A stretch of 64,000 bases of DNA from Spirochaetales bacterium (GTDB lineage: Bacteria > Spirochaetota > Spirochaetia > DSM-2461). Location: the NCBI GenBank assembly GCA_016936555.1, contig JAFGXR010000121.1, forward strand, positions 50,496 to 114,495, given 5' to 3'. The notes below the pieces were generated by a model. The model saw only the letters and a program-made list of their open reading frames with translations. It searched no databases and had not been told where the DNA came from. The first letter of the stretch is position 1, and each line of letters opens with the position of its first letter. Position numbers and translations under genes: made by a program. Shown in pieces: positions 8,606 through 17,276 of this stretch.

Positions 8606-8989
8606 ATGTCTAAAAGAGAAAGACTGGAAATTTATCGCTGCGAAGTCTGTGGAAATATTGTTGAAGTAACTCACGGATCTGCGGGAACGCTTACCTGCTG
8701 TAATCAGCCCATGACTCTTCAGGAAGAGCATACTGCTGATTTTTCCACGGAAAAGCACGTTCCTATTATCGAAGCAACTGATAAGGGTGTAAAAGTAACA
8801 GTCGGATCGACACTCCATCCCATGGCGGAAGATCATTATATCCAGTGGATCGAAGTGATCAATGGCGATTATATCCAGAGAAAATACCTGAAGCCCGGCG
8901 ATCAGCCTGTTGCCGAGTTCTTTGTTCCCTACAGCGATAAGCTGGTGGCGAGAGAATACTGCAACAAACACGGAAACTGGAGAAGCTGA
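8606..8989 (+). CDS. dfx: Desulfoferrodoxin (superoxide reductase)
   Basis: Reduces superoxide to hydrogen peroxide without making oxygen, a defence typical of anaerobes and microaerophiles. The 127-residue protein has both metal centres: an N-terminal rubredoxin-like Fe site with CEVCGN and TCCNQP, and the catalytic square-pyramidal Fe site with His in EKHVPII and [14 protein letters not shown] and Cys/His in CNKHGNW near the C-terminus. It is therefore the two-iron form. AGAGG precedes the ATG, so unlike several neighbours it has a normal ribosome site. It is a single-gene unit closed by a strong terminator. Confidence 0.95.
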   Translation: MSKRERLEIYRCEVCGNIVEVTHGSAGTLTCCNQPMTLQEEHTADFSTEKHVPIIEATDKGVKVTVGSTLHPMAEDHYIQWIEVINGDYIQRKYLKPGDQPVAEFFVPYSDKLVAREYCNKHGNWRS

Positions 8990-9020
8990 TTTCCCTGTTT
9001 CTGTGATTAAATATTGATAG

Positions 9021-9047
9021 AGCGCTTCCGTCGGAGGCGCTTTTTTT
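9021..9047 (+). terminator. Rho-independent terminator after desulfoferrodoxin
   Basis: Nine-base-pair stem (9021-9029 with 9033-9041, one G-U), loop GTC, followed by seven T. It overlaps the last codons of the convergent GGDEF gene and could serve only the plus-strand gene. Confidence 0.9.
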
Positions 9048-10599
9048 AATCCCTGTAGACAGTAATCCGGTTTCTCCCGGATTCCTTGGACTCATAGAGA
9101 GCCGCGTCGGCGTTTTCAATGAGCAGATCGAGATTATTCTCCCGGTTCGGGAAGGCGGACGCTATACCTATGCTCACCGTTACATGACCGGATACTTCCG
9201 AACTTCTGTGTTCCAGGGATTTTTTCTGAAGGAGGTCCTGTACCTTATTGGCAATTATCAAGCCTCCCTCCAATGCTGTCGCGGGAAGAATGAGAAGGAA
9301 CTCCTCGCCGCCGTAGCGGATAATCATATCGGTCGATCTTTTTATCGATGACTTGAGAATAAATCCCAATTCTTTCAGGCACTTGTCTCCCGCCTGATGG
9401 CCGTAAGTATCGTTGTACTTTTTGAAAAAGTCTATATCCAGAAGAATGATGGTAATCTCGGAGCGGTCCCGGGACATGATGTTCCATATTCCCGGGATGA
9501 GCGAGTCCATCAGATGTCTGTTGTGTAATCCGGTCAGAGAATCGGTCGTGGCCATATCCTGCAGTTCCCGGGAAAAACTGTTTATGCCACGGGACAGAGT
9601 TCCTATCTCATCGACCCTTTCCGTCTCCAGGCCGACGGGAGAACCGCTCTCTTTTTTCCATGACCGTAGGAAGTCTGTAATTTTATGAAGGGGATTGATA
9701 AAAATGAACCGGATGAGGATGAGAATGACAAGGGTGAAGAGCCCTATAATCACCAGAATGAGGTCGATGAAAAGGGTTGTCACTTTTTTCCCGTATCGCC
9801 AGATATTTCTATCCGTCACCGATTCCAGAACAAGAGTCTTCCGCCCTTCCATGTCTTCCAGTGCTCTGTAGAGGTGTATTGTGTTCTCCTCTTTTTCCAT
9901 TTTGAAGGATGAGCCGCTTATGTTCAGCTCATGGAGTACATCATCGCGGTTTCCGGTGTAAAGGGAGAACTCGCCCTGAACCACTTCTTTCATTTTTTCA
10001 ATAAACGAGGCATCTATGACTTTGCCTATGATGAGAGTCCCTGCGGCGGGGCCGGAGCCGTCCGATTTGAATACGGGTCTCGCCGCCATGAAAAGAAGTC
10101 CCATGGACGTGTCGAGCAGTCCGGAGCGGCTGAAGTTCTCATCTCCATTGAATAAAAGGTCTCTCTGTTGTATGAATGTTGTGGAAAATCCTCCGCAGGG
10201 AATCTGTTCCCATTTTTCAAAATCGTAAAATTCTCCCCAGAGAAGATCGCCCGATCTGTTGTAGAAAAACATGAAATTCAGGGAGATGTTGTAAAGAGAA
10301 TCGATAGAGAGATTTGAATCGACATAATCCCGGTTTCCGCTTTGGAGGAAATGGTAGGTATCGTCCCATAGGCTCCAGTCCAGAAGCAGGCGGTCGATAT
10401 AGGAAGAATCTCTCCCGATAACCTGAGTCAGGCGGTTCAGATTCTTAATACTCAGCTCTTCCTCGAGCTGTATATAGCTTTTTTTTAAGACGGCTTCCTG
10501 CAAGGCGTAAATCAAAACGATCGTTACGGCCGCTGTAAGAAGCATGATGAGAAGAATCTTGCCGTACAAAGTCTCCCTGAAAAAATTCCTGACCCTCAT
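9046..10599 (-). CDS. Diguanylate cyclase with periplasmic CHASE4-like sensor and HAMP
   Basis: A c-di-GMP synthase. One membrane helix near the N-terminus is followed by a periplasmic domain with the CHASE4-type phrase DWSLWDDTYHFL, a second membrane helix (LFIDLILVIIGLFTLVILIL), a HAMP-like linker (FINPLHKI...) and a GGDEF domain with active-site GGEEF. An RSTD inhibition site stands five residues before it. I prefer ATG 10599 (MRVRNFF); the frame remains open to TTG 10629, with an ATG at 10617 between. The gene is divergent from the aldo/keto reductase. The external signal is unknown. Confidence 0.9.
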   Translation of the reverse strand: MRVRNFFRETLYGKILLIMLLTAAVTIVLIYALQEAVLKKSYIQLEEELSIKNLNRLTQVIGRDSSYIDRLLLDWSLWDDTYHFLQSGNRDYVDSNLSIDSLYNISLNFMFFYNRSGDLLWGEFYDFEKWEQIPCGGFSTTFIQQRDLLFNGDENFSRSGLLDTSMGLLFMAARPVFKSDGSGPAAGTLIIGKVIDASFIEKMKEVVQGEFSLYTGNRDDVLHELNISGSSFKMEKEENTIHLYRALEDMEGRKTLVLESVTDRNIWRYGKKVTTLFIDLILVIIGLFTLVILILIRFIFINPLHKITDFLRSWKKESGSPVGLETERVDEIGTLSRGINSFSRELQDMATTDSLTGLHNRHLMDSLIPGIWNIMSRDRSEITIILLDIDFFKKYNDTYGHQAGDKCLKELGFILKSSIKRSTDMIIRYGGEEFLLILPATALEGGLIIANKVQDLLQKKSLEHRSSEVSGHVTVSIGIASAFPNRENNLDLLIENADAALYESKESGRNRITVYRD

Positions 10600-10667
10600 A
10601 GTTTCATTATTGTACATCTTCAGAAGCAATTCTTGAAAATTCCTCCGAACCGTCGGAAACTGTTTAT

Positions 10668-11534
10668 ATGATAGACAAAATAGAATTCGGAAAAACAGGT
10701 CATTTGAGCAGCCGCACCATATTCGGGGCGGCCGCGCTGGGTTGGATCAGTCAGGAGGAGGCCGATCCCGCTCTGGATCTTCTTCTCAGTTACGATGTGA
10801 ACCATATCGATGTGGCGGCCAGCTACGGCGAAGCGGAAGTGAGGCTCAAGCCCTGGCTCCGGAAACACCGGGACCGGTTCTTTCTCGCCACCAAAACGGA
10901 GAAGAGAACAAAAGACGGTGCCTGGCGGGAGCTGATGAGTTCTCTCGACAGGATGGGCGTCGACCATATTGATTTATGGCAGTTCCACTGTCTCATAGAT
11001 GAAAAAGAATGGGATGCGGTTATGTCTGCCGGCGGGGCGCTGGAAGCAGCGATGGAAGCCCGGGAGAAAGGTATCATTGATTATATCGGAGTGACCGGTC
11101 ATGAATATATCGCACCGGTTATGCATAAAAGAAGCCTGGAGCGTTTTGATTTTGATTCGGTCCTTCTCCCCTTCAATTACTATATGATGCAGGATGAAAC
11201 TTACAAAAAGGATTTTGAAGAACTCATGTCGCTCTGCGCAGAACGCGGCGTGGCCGTACAGACTATCAAGTCTCTGGCCCGCTCCTACTGGGCTGAAGGT
11301 GAAGCGAGAGGGAACACCTGGTACAAACCACTGACCGAAAAAAGCGATATTGAAAAAGCCGTTCACTGGGTCCTGGGGCAGGGGGATTATTTTCTCAACA
11401 CATCTGCCGATGTGAATCTGCTTCCTTTGATTCTGGAAGCCGCTTCGGCTTTTGAGAAAGCACCATCTTCCGCAGAAATGGACAAATTGATTGCGGAACG
11501 GGATTTTTCAAAAATATTCCCTTTTCCTGCCTGA
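10668..11534 (+). CDS. Aldo/keto reductase
   Basis: NAD(P)H-dependent oxidoreductase of the AKR superfamily, 288 residues. The catalytic tetrad is visible as D48, Y53, K76 and H107 (WQFHCL). It belongs to the broad bacterial group of sugar-aldehyde or ketone reductases; the substrate cannot be told. The gene ends 14 bases before the chemoreceptor gene, which has its own ribosome site; co-transcription is possible but functional linkage is unclear. Confidence 0.88.
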   Translation: MIDKIEFGKTGHLSSRTIFGAAALGWISQEEADPALDLLLSYDVNHIDVAASYGEAEVRLKPWLRKHRDRFFLATKTEKRTKDGAWRELMSSLDRMGVDHIDLWQFHCLIDEKEWDAVMSAGGALEAAMEAREKGIIDYIGVTGHEYIAPVMHKRSLERFDFDSVLLPFNYYMMQDETYKKDFEELMSLCAERGVAVQTIKSLARSYWAEGEARGNTWYKPLTEKSDIEKAVHWVLGQGDYFLNTSADVNLLPLILEAASAFEKAPSSAEMDKLIAERDFSKIFPFPA

Positions 11535-11548
11535 ATAGTGGAGAAAAC

Positions 11549-13651
11549 ATGAAAAAAAGAAAATTCATCAGTATGAGAGTCCGGATGTCCCTTTGGTTCA
11601 GTCTGGTCGCGCTGGTTCTCGTTACAGCATATGGAATTGTAAATCTTCTTCGGGAGAGAGATTCTGTAAGAAATAATCTCTCCCGGGAGCTGGCTTTGGA
11701 GACGGAGGTGACTGCCCAGAAAATCGACGGCTGGATCCGTCTGCGTATGGCGGCCCTTGAATCCCGTAAAACTCTGCTGGAAGAGGCCGGAGCCGTCGAT
11801 GTGATCCGGACAGGCGGTTATGCGAATAACGGTTTTCTGAACGGCGATGCGGCGAAATACGGAGCTGAGTTCATGTATCTGGGAACTCCGGACGGAGAAT
11901 TCTACTACGGAGGCGACTGGCTGGCTCCTCCTGAATTCGACCCGACAGCCCGTCCCTGGTATCTGGCCGCCGTTGCAAAGAGAGACACCATTTTCACCGA
12001 TTATTATATAGACGCCAATACGGGTCAGCTCAATATTTCCATAGCGACCCCTCTATATGGAAAAGGGAACACGCTTCTGGGCGTTCTGGGGATCGATCTC
12101 TACCTCGACGAGCTTCTTGGTCTGCTGGATTCCGGGGAAAGAGAGGGTAAATCTTCCGCTTTAGTCGATCAGAAGGGAATAACCGTTGCCCATCCCGTCG
12201 CCGAGCTGGTCGGGGGTAACGTTCTGGATCTGAAAGACGATTTCGGTGGATCGTTTATGAAGCCGGTCGTTCAGGAAAGCAAAGGAACACAGGAATATGT
12301 CTTCAACGGTGAGATGAAAACCATGGTCTGGGAGGAAATCCCCAGTCTGGGATGGAAAAACGTAATGTTCGTCACCGAAGCGTATATGTATAATCCTGTC
12401 AAGCAGCTGATTTTTCTTTCGGCTGTCTTTATCAACGGAACCGTGCTGATCTTTATCATCATTACCATCCTCATATCATCAGCATTCGTAAAAAAAATAA
12501 AAGCAGTTTCCGATTCCCTTCAGGATGTTGCCGAAGGGGAGGGGGACCTCACCAGAGCACTGGAAACGACAACCCATGATGAACTGGCTGTATTAACTGA
12601 GAATTTCAACAGGTTTATCGATCTGATGCGGCGGATGATCTCCAGCATTAAAAGCAGCGCCGAGTCTACCATGGCGGCCAAGGACTCGCTCGTGGCGAAT
12701 ACGGAGGAAACCGCTGCGGCCATCAACCAGATCAGCGCCAATATGAATTCCATGGAAGGGCAGATTCAGCGGCTCGATGAAAGCATTTCCATCTCTTCCC
12801 GTTCCGTGGAGAGCATCGGCCGCTCCGTATCGGGGTTTAACAGCATAAGAGAGGAGCAGGCGGCCATTGTCGAGGAGACAGCGGCTTCCATAGCCGAGAT
12901 GATCCACTCCCTCGAACAGGTGGCGAAAATCAGCCGCGAAAAGAAAGAAGTCGCGTCGAATCTGACTGAAACGTCCCGCAAAGGCGGAGAGCAGCTCGAA
13001 ACGCTCAGCCAGGCTTTTAACGAGAAGGTCGTAAGCCGGCTCAGCGCCATAGAGGACATGACCGATATCATCCGGGGCATAGCCAGCCAGATCAATCTGC
13101 TTTCCATGAATGCCGCCATCGAAGCGGCTCATGCGGGAGACTCGGGAAAAGGATTTGCTGTTGTCGCCGATGAAATCCGCAAGCTTGCCGAAAGCTCGTC
13201 CAACAGTGTGAAAACCATCGATACGGTTATACGGGAAATCCGGGAAGGTGTTAACGAAACCGTTGAAAACACCGGTGAGACCGCTCAGATCTTCAGGGAA
13301 ATGGATATCGTCGTTACCGATTTTGTCGCGGCGCTCAATCAGATCGCCAATAATACCAACGAATTGATGACCGGCAGCCATGAGATCGGACAGACGGCTC
13401 AGCGGCTTAATGAAATCACAGTATCCATTAAAGACAGCGCCGACTCCATGAAAACAGGTACGGAAGAGCTGTCCAGGGAGATGCTCAATATTGAGGATGT
13501 TTCGCGTACGGTTCTCGGGGGGATTCAGGAGGCTGTCGTCGGAGCCGGACAGATTGTTTCGGCCATGGATCAGGTTACCGGTCTTTCAGGTGAACTGGCC
13601 CGGAACAGCGAACAGCTCAAGAGCGAAATAGACCGGTTTAAAACCGACTAA
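11549..13651 (+). CDS. Methyl-accepting chemotaxis protein, dCACHE type
   Basis: A 700-residue membrane chemoreceptor. A first membrane helix at about 11-30 is followed by a large periplasmic double-Cache domain (to about residue 285; note FDPTARPWYLAA and FTDYYIDANTGQLNISIATPLY), a second membrane helix (about 289-313), HAMP, and a long cytoplasmic coiled coil. The hairpin tip INLLSMNAAIEAAHAGDSGKG is the highly conserved CheA/CheW-binding region. The C-terminus has no CheR/CheB-tethering pentapeptide. dCache receptors usually bind amino acids or organic acids, but the ligand here is unknown. GGAG precedes the ATG. It implies a full chemotaxis system elsewhere. Confidence 0.95.
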   Translation: MKKRKFISMRVRMSLWFSLVALVLVTAYGIVNLLRERDSVRNNLSRELALETEVTAQKIDGWIRLRMAALESRKTLLEEAGAVDVIRTGGYANNGFLNGDAAKYGAEFMYLGTPDGEFYYGGDWLAPPEFDPTARPWYLAAVAKRDTIFTDYYIDANTGQLNISIATPLYGKGNTLLGVLGIDLYLDELLGLLDSGEREGKSSALVDQKGITVAHPVAELVGGNVLDLKDDFGGSFMKPVVQESKGTQEYVFNGEMKTMVWEEIPSLGWKNVMFVTEAYMYNPVKQLIFLSAVFINGTVLIFIIITILISSAFVKKIKAVSDSLQDVAEGEGDLTRALETTTHDELAVLTENFNRFIDLMRRMISSIKSSAESTMAAKDSLVANTEETAAAINQISANMNSMEGQIQRLDESISISSRSVESIGRSVSGFNSIREEQAAIVEETAASIAEMIHSLEQVAKISREKKEVASNLTETSRKGGEQLETLSQAFNEKVVSRLSAIEDMTDIIRGIASQINLLSMNAAIEAAHAGDSGKGFAVVADEIRKLAESSSNSVKTIDTVIREIREGVNETVENTGETAQIFREMDIVVTDFVAALNQIANNTNELMTGSHEIGQTAQRLNEITVSIKDSADSMKTGTEELSREMLNIEDVSRTVLGGIQEAVVGAGQIVSAMDQVTGLSGELARNSEQLKSEIDRFKTD

Positions 13652-14433
13652 TCTATTTTATTCCTGTCGCTCAGGGCTGTTTTCTGCTGCTTGACGGCAA
13701 AACTGATGGCATAGACCAGAGCTATAGGCCACAGGGGAGTCAGAAAGAGGAAGATAAAGAGAATGAAATTGAACTTTTTAGCTCCCTCTTTCGGTTTTCC
13801 CCCTATCCCCGTAAATGTTGCCGCCAGATTCTTCAGCTCTTCTTTTTTTTCTTCTTCCGTCAGACTCTTATCTGTCGCTTTTTTCATGGCCTCTTTAAAG
13901 TCGCTTTCAAAAGATGTGCTTTCCGGCTCTTCCGACGGGAAAGTCTTTTCCTCCTGAACCGGTTTTTCATAAGCCGGAACACTTCTGTACGTATTATATC
14001 CTGCCGATTCGGGAGCTGCGGCTCCAATGGCCACCTGTTCCCCTGAGACAGTAATTCCCAGAGATCTGATCCGGGACATCTTTTTCACCAGCCTCGTCAC
14101 TTTCGCTTCGCTCAGATCGAGCTGCGACGAGAGCTGTGAAACTGTCGTGTTTTTATAAAATTGCAGGGTATCGAGAATCTCAAGGCTCTGCCTTTCTCCA
14201 TGGCGGATGATTCGCCCGATTATCTGCGAGGAGATAGCGGCGCTTCCGTAGAGGGCCAGGGCCAAAAGCCTGGGACCGAGAACCATCGGGGCCGAAAGAA
14301 AATAATCCTTCAGAGAATCATAATCTCCGATTGTCCGGAGCCAGGGCCAGGCGATAACAGCCAGGGGAATGATCATGATATAGGAGATGATGATGAGTAA
14401 GTCGTCTGTTTTGTAGATATTTCTGTTTTCCAT
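13648..14433 (-). CDS. Membrane protein with MarR/ArsR-like winged-helix segment
   Basis: I do not recognise this 261-residue protein. Two hydrophobic segments lie near the N-terminus and one to two at the C-terminus. Between them is a winged-helix-like stretch (LDTLQFYKNTTVSQLSSQLD then SEAKVTRLVKKMSRI) and an acidic, Lys/Glu-rich region. It may be a membrane-tethered regulator or a general DUF. I chose ATG 14433: it is preceded by TTGACA-N17-TATTCT and seven bases, whereas the longer frame (to 14469) would overlap its own promoter. The 3' end overlaps the convergent chemoreceptor by four bases. Confidence 0.65.
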   Translation of the reverse strand: MENRNIYKTDDLLIIISYIMIIPLAVIAWPWLRTIGDYDSLKDYFLSAPMVLGPRLLALALYGSAAISSQIIGRIIRHGERQSLEILDTLQFYKNTTVSQLSSQLDLSEAKVTRLVKKMSRIRSLGITVSGEQVAIGAAAPESAGYNTYRSVPAYEKPVQEEKTFPSEEPESTSFESDFKEAMKKATDKSLTEEEKKEELKNLAATFTGIGGKPKEGAKKFNFILFIFLFLTPLWPIALVYAISFAVKQQKTALSDRNKID

Positions 14434-14440
14434 AAAACTA

Positions 14441-14499
14441 AGAATAGAGAGAGCAGGGCAGGCTGTCAAATTTACAATTTCTCAGTTATTCAGTATCTT
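14441..14499. promoter_or_regulatory. Divergent leaderless-type promoters
   Basis: Minus strand: perfect TTGACA (14469-14464), 17-bp spacer, TATTCT (14446-14441), seven bases, ATG 14433. Plus strand: TTTACA (14471-14476), 17-bp spacer, TATCTT (14494-14499), seven bases, ATG 14507. Neither gene has a Shine-Dalgarno sequence. The two -35 boxes are one base apart, back to back. Confidence 0.75.
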
Positions 14500-14506
14500 A
14501 CTGTTT

Positions 14507-15112
14507 ATGATTAAATCATCTGACAGGGATTTCTGTTTCGGCGAAATAAAGCGCGATCTTATCGTCCGGGAAGCCTTCGAACCGCGGCTCTGGGAAGAGA
14601 TCAGAAACAGGGGCAGAATCCTGTCATTAAGCCGAAATGAGTATGCTCTCAAAGCGGGAGAGGGGAAACAAAATGGTTTTTTTGTAGCCAGGGGGCTTCT
14701 CATTCATCTCTACCTGAAGGAAAACGGCGAGCAGGTTGTCATGAGTTTCTCCGATGACCGGACCTTCCGCTTTATCTGTCCCGGTTCCTATTTCACAGGG
14801 GAAGAGGATTCCTGGGAGATCCTGGCTGTTGAAGACAGTCTTATCATTTCTCTCGGTAAGGATGATATGGAATACCTGTCCGGAAAATACCATGGCTTCA
14901 GCCAGTATTACCGGAATATGATTTCCGACGGCCTGGCCAAATTCTACCGGTTCAATGCCTTGCGCTTGTCCCTGACATCGGAAGAGTTCCTGAAAGTCCT
15001 CATCGAATCCTACCCCGGAATTTACCGGTCCGTCCCCGATAAATATCTCGCGTCTTTTATGGGAATTACCAGGGAGTGGTTCTGCAAGATAAAAAAGAAA
15101 ATCAAAAATTGA
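14507..15112 (+). CDS. Crp/Fnr-family transcription regulator
   Basis: A 201-residue regulator with a cyclic-nucleotide-binding-type beta-barrel (about 30-120, including KAGEGKQNGFFVARGLLIHLY) and a C-terminal helix-turn-helix (SVPDKYLASFMGITREWFCKIKKKI). No Fe-S cysteine cluster of true FNR is present, so it may sense a cyclic nucleotide or a redox/small ligand, or be constitutive. The residues that bind cAMP phosphate in CRP are not clearly conserved. Its stop codon lies within a TTGA-N6-TCAA palindrome that is correctly placed to activate the next gene, making that gene the most likely target. Confidence 0.82.
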   Translation: MIKSSDRDFCFGEIKRDLIVREAFEPRLWEEIRNRGRILSLSRNEYALKAGEGKQNGFFVARGLLIHLYLKENGEQVVMSFSDDRTFRFICPGSYFTGEEDSWEILAVEDSLIISLGKDDMEYLSGKYHGFSQYYRNMISDGLAKFYRFNALRLSLTSEEFLKVLIESYPGIYRSVPDKYLASFMGITREWFCKIKKKIKN

Positions 15113-15122
15113 ACTAGTTCAA
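15109..15122. promoter_or_regulatory. Crp/Fnr-type operator TTGA-N6-TCAA
   Basis: TTGAACTAGTTCAA is a perfect 14-bp palindrome of the Crp/Fnr half-site pattern. Its centre (15115.5) is 41.5 bases upstream of the transcription start predicted from the -10 box at 15145-15150, the class II activator position. Confidence 0.65.
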
Positions 15123-15150
15123 TTGAAAGTCCATTGATGAGAGCTATAAT
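15123..15150 (+). promoter_or_regulatory. Promoter of the DUF5692-like gene
   Basis: TTGAAA (15123-15128), 16-bp spacer, perfect TATAAT (15145-15150). The predicted start is about 15157, giving a leader of about 22 bases with CTGGAG ribosome site at 15168-15173. Confidence 0.7.
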
Positions 15151-15178
15151 AGGGCAAAATCTGTTTTCTGGAGATCAA

Positions 15179-16003
15179 ATGCTGTCTATTATTCATCTGG
15201 TTCTGGTTTTTGTGGTGCTCGTCGTACTCAATGAACTCTTCCGCTTAAGCAAATGGTTCACATTGGCCGCTTTTATCCTTCTTCCTCTGGTCATGTCCTT
15301 TGCTGTGTGGCCTTCCACAACAGGGGTTGGTACAAGCGTCGATACGTGGTTTCACTGGGCAAAATTGTATTCCGTCGTCGTGGCTGCTGCTGGATTTACC
15401 TTTATGCGCTTTACCTCGCTCGGTGAGAAGAGCTATGCCAAAGCTTTTCCCCCTCTGATTCTGGCCCTGAACATACTTGAAGCGGTCGTCCGTGATTTCG
15501 AACTGGGCATAACGGCCGGCGGCGCCTGGCATTTTATGAACGGTCTGGCCGGACTCTTTTCCATCCTCGCCATTTCTGGATGGACAGGTATTTTCAGCGA
15601 AAAGAAGGATAAGCACGACCTCTTGTGGTTGGATATGACCAAGTTGTGGATCATCGCCTATGATGTCTGGAATCTCTCCTACATCTATTTCTGCGTTCCC
15701 GAGCACGCCACCTACGGCATTTCCGTACTCCTGGCCTGTACCGTACCGTCGCTTTTCATAAAGAAAGGGACCTGGATCCAGGCGAGAGCCTACACTCTGG
15801 GGCTCTGGATGATGTATATCATGACTTTCAACCGCTTTGTCGATACTCCCGGCGTTACTCTCATGCTTCCCGAAAGCACGGCTCTGAAATATGTTTTTGC
15901 CGTTCTCAGTCTGGGGTTGAACGGCTGGCTTGTCCTTGTCCATCTGAAAAAGATCCTGGGTGAAAAAGATTTCCGTCCCGGGAAAGTTCTTTATACCGCT
16001 TAG
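15179..16003 (+). CDS. Multi-pass membrane protein, DUF5692-like
   Basis: About eight hydrophobic helices over 274 residues, with short loops and conserved-looking aromatic stretches (VDTWFHWAKLYSVVVAAAGF, ITAGGAWHFMNG, YDVWNLSYIYFCVPEH). This resembles the DUF5692 family of integral membrane proteins; its function is not known. ATG 15179 is chosen for the CTGGAG site six bases before it; the frame opens earlier, at 15134, but that would overlap the promoter. It appears controlled by the Crp/Fnr regulator encoded immediately upstream. The last four bases overlap the convergent kinase. Confidence 0.65.
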   Translation: MLSIIHLVLVFVVLVVLNELFRLSKWFTLAAFILLPLVMSFAVWPSTTGVGTSVDTWFHWAKLYSVVVAAAGFTFMRFTSLGEKSYAKAFPPLILALNILEAVVRDFELGITAGGAWHFMNGLAGLFSILAISGWTGIFSEKKDKHDLLWLDMTKLWIIAYDVWNLSYIYFCVPEHATYGISVLLACTVPSLFIKKGTWIQARAYTLGLWMMYIMTFNRFVDTPGVTLMLPESTALKYVFAVLSLGLNGWLVLVHLKKILGEKDFRPGKVLYTA

Positions 16004-17265
16004 TTATGAAGAGGGAGCCCTATGGTAAAACAGGCTCCTTCTCCGGGACCGGAGCGGACGTCAAAGGTTCCCTTATGGTTTTCGGTTATTATAAAATAGG
16101 AAACGGACAATCCGAGACCTGTTCCTGATCCAACCGGTTTCGTCGTAAAAAAAGGATCGAAAATATGTTTCTTTTCTTCGCTGTTCAATCCCGGGCCGTT
16201 ATCTTCGATCTCTATATAGAGCCGCATCTCATCGCTCCATATTCTCAGGATAAAACAGGGCGGTATCGCAGGACTGTCTTTTTCGCACATGGCTTCGGCT
16301 CCGTTTTTCAAAAGGTTGAGGATCACCTGCTGAATCTGCGATTTTGAACAGGGAACCGGCGGAAGGTTTGAGCTGTATTGCCGAACGATTCCAATGGCCT
16401 TAAAATCGAAGTGCTTTTTCAAATTGAAATCGGCAGAAGCCAGTTCCAGAATTTCCTCCAGCATTTCAACCGGGTCGTGAGTCGAATAGGGATCGTGGTC
16501 CACCCGGGAAAAACTCAGCATATTCTGGATGATCGATGAAGCTCTCTGCCCCCCTTCAGCTATGGCTTTCAGCATTCGGGGAATCCCTCTGTATTCCAGG
16601 TACCGGGTGAAATTATCCAGATCTACGCCGGACTGTTCGGCGGCTTTCCGGTTTGCCGGCAGTTCTGTGTCGGTCAACCTTTTGGACATCACTTCAGCCG
16701 TCTGCATAATCCCGGCCAGAGGATTATTGATTTCATGAGCCATCCCCGCGGCCAACCCACCGATGGAGAGCATCTTTTCGGATTGAACCAGAGCTTCCTG
16801 ATACAGCACTTTATCTGTAATATTATCGATACGTAGTACCGTATCTCCTTTGTTGCTGTCCGAAAGGGGGTACAGAGAAATCTCCTCGTGAATCACTCTG
16901 CCGTCAAGTAGCCTTGTCCTCCTTATCCCTCTGAACTTATCAGTATCCTGACCATTTCTGTAGTATTCCCCAAGATCGTGGCTGAGATACTTGAGGACTT
17001 CGCCGACCGGTTTTCCCAGGACCTCGCTTTCATTCAGGGCAAACTGATTTTCAGCGCTTCTGTTCCACCGGGTAATGCGACCGGTGCTGTCCAGGCAGAT
17101 AAGTACCGAGGGGAGAGAATTGACAATATCGTTTATATAATTTTTTTCACGGTTCAGTTCATCGATCTTTTTCTGAAGTTCCGGGTAATAGCTCTTTCGT
17201 GAAGAAGAACTCCCCAGCCCGATGAGATTTTCAAGATCGTTCTCCCTTTTGCGTTCTTCGTCTAT
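16000..17265 (-). CDS. PAS sensor histidine kinase downstream of ercA, no canonical start codon
   Basis: Cytoplasmic histidine kinase: a Glu/Lys-rich coil, a PAS domain (LPSVLICLDSTGRITRWNRSAENQF), a HisKA-type H-box ([11 protein letters not shown]), an N-box region (QIQQVILNLLKNGAEAM) and G-boxes (DNGPGL, GTGLGLS). The first ATG/GTG/TTG in frame is GTG 16896, which would delete the PAS domain. Upstream of it the frame is open and clearly coding back to TGA 17310, yet contains no ATG, GTG or TTG. The start given here is a guess: ATA 17265, seven bases after GAGGA. Kinases of this sort partner ErcA in Pseudomonas, and ErcA is encoded just upstream. It may use a rare start codon or carry a sequence error. 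Confidence 0.75.
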   Translation of the reverse strand: MDEERKRENDLENLIGLGSSSSRKSYYPELQKKIDELNREKNYINDIVNSLPSVLICLDSTGRITRWNRSAENQFALNESEVLGKPVGEVLKYLSHDLGEYYRNGQDTDKFRGIRRTRLLDGRVIHEEISLYPLSDSNKGDTVLRIDNITDKVLYQEALVQSEKMLSIGGLAAGMAHEINNPLAGIMQTAEVMSKRLTDTELPANRKAAEQSGVDLDNFTRYLEYRGIPRMLKAIAEGGQRASSIIQNMLSFSRVDHDPYSTHDPVEMLEEILELASADFNLKKHFDFKAIGIVRQYSSNLPPVPCSKSQIQQVILNLLKNGAEAMCEKDSPAIPPCFILRIWSDEMRLYIEIEDNGPGLNSEEKKHIFDPFFTTKPVGSGTGLGLSVSYFIITENHKGTFDVRSGPGEGACFTIGLPLHN

Positions 17266-17276
17266 TGATCTATCCT

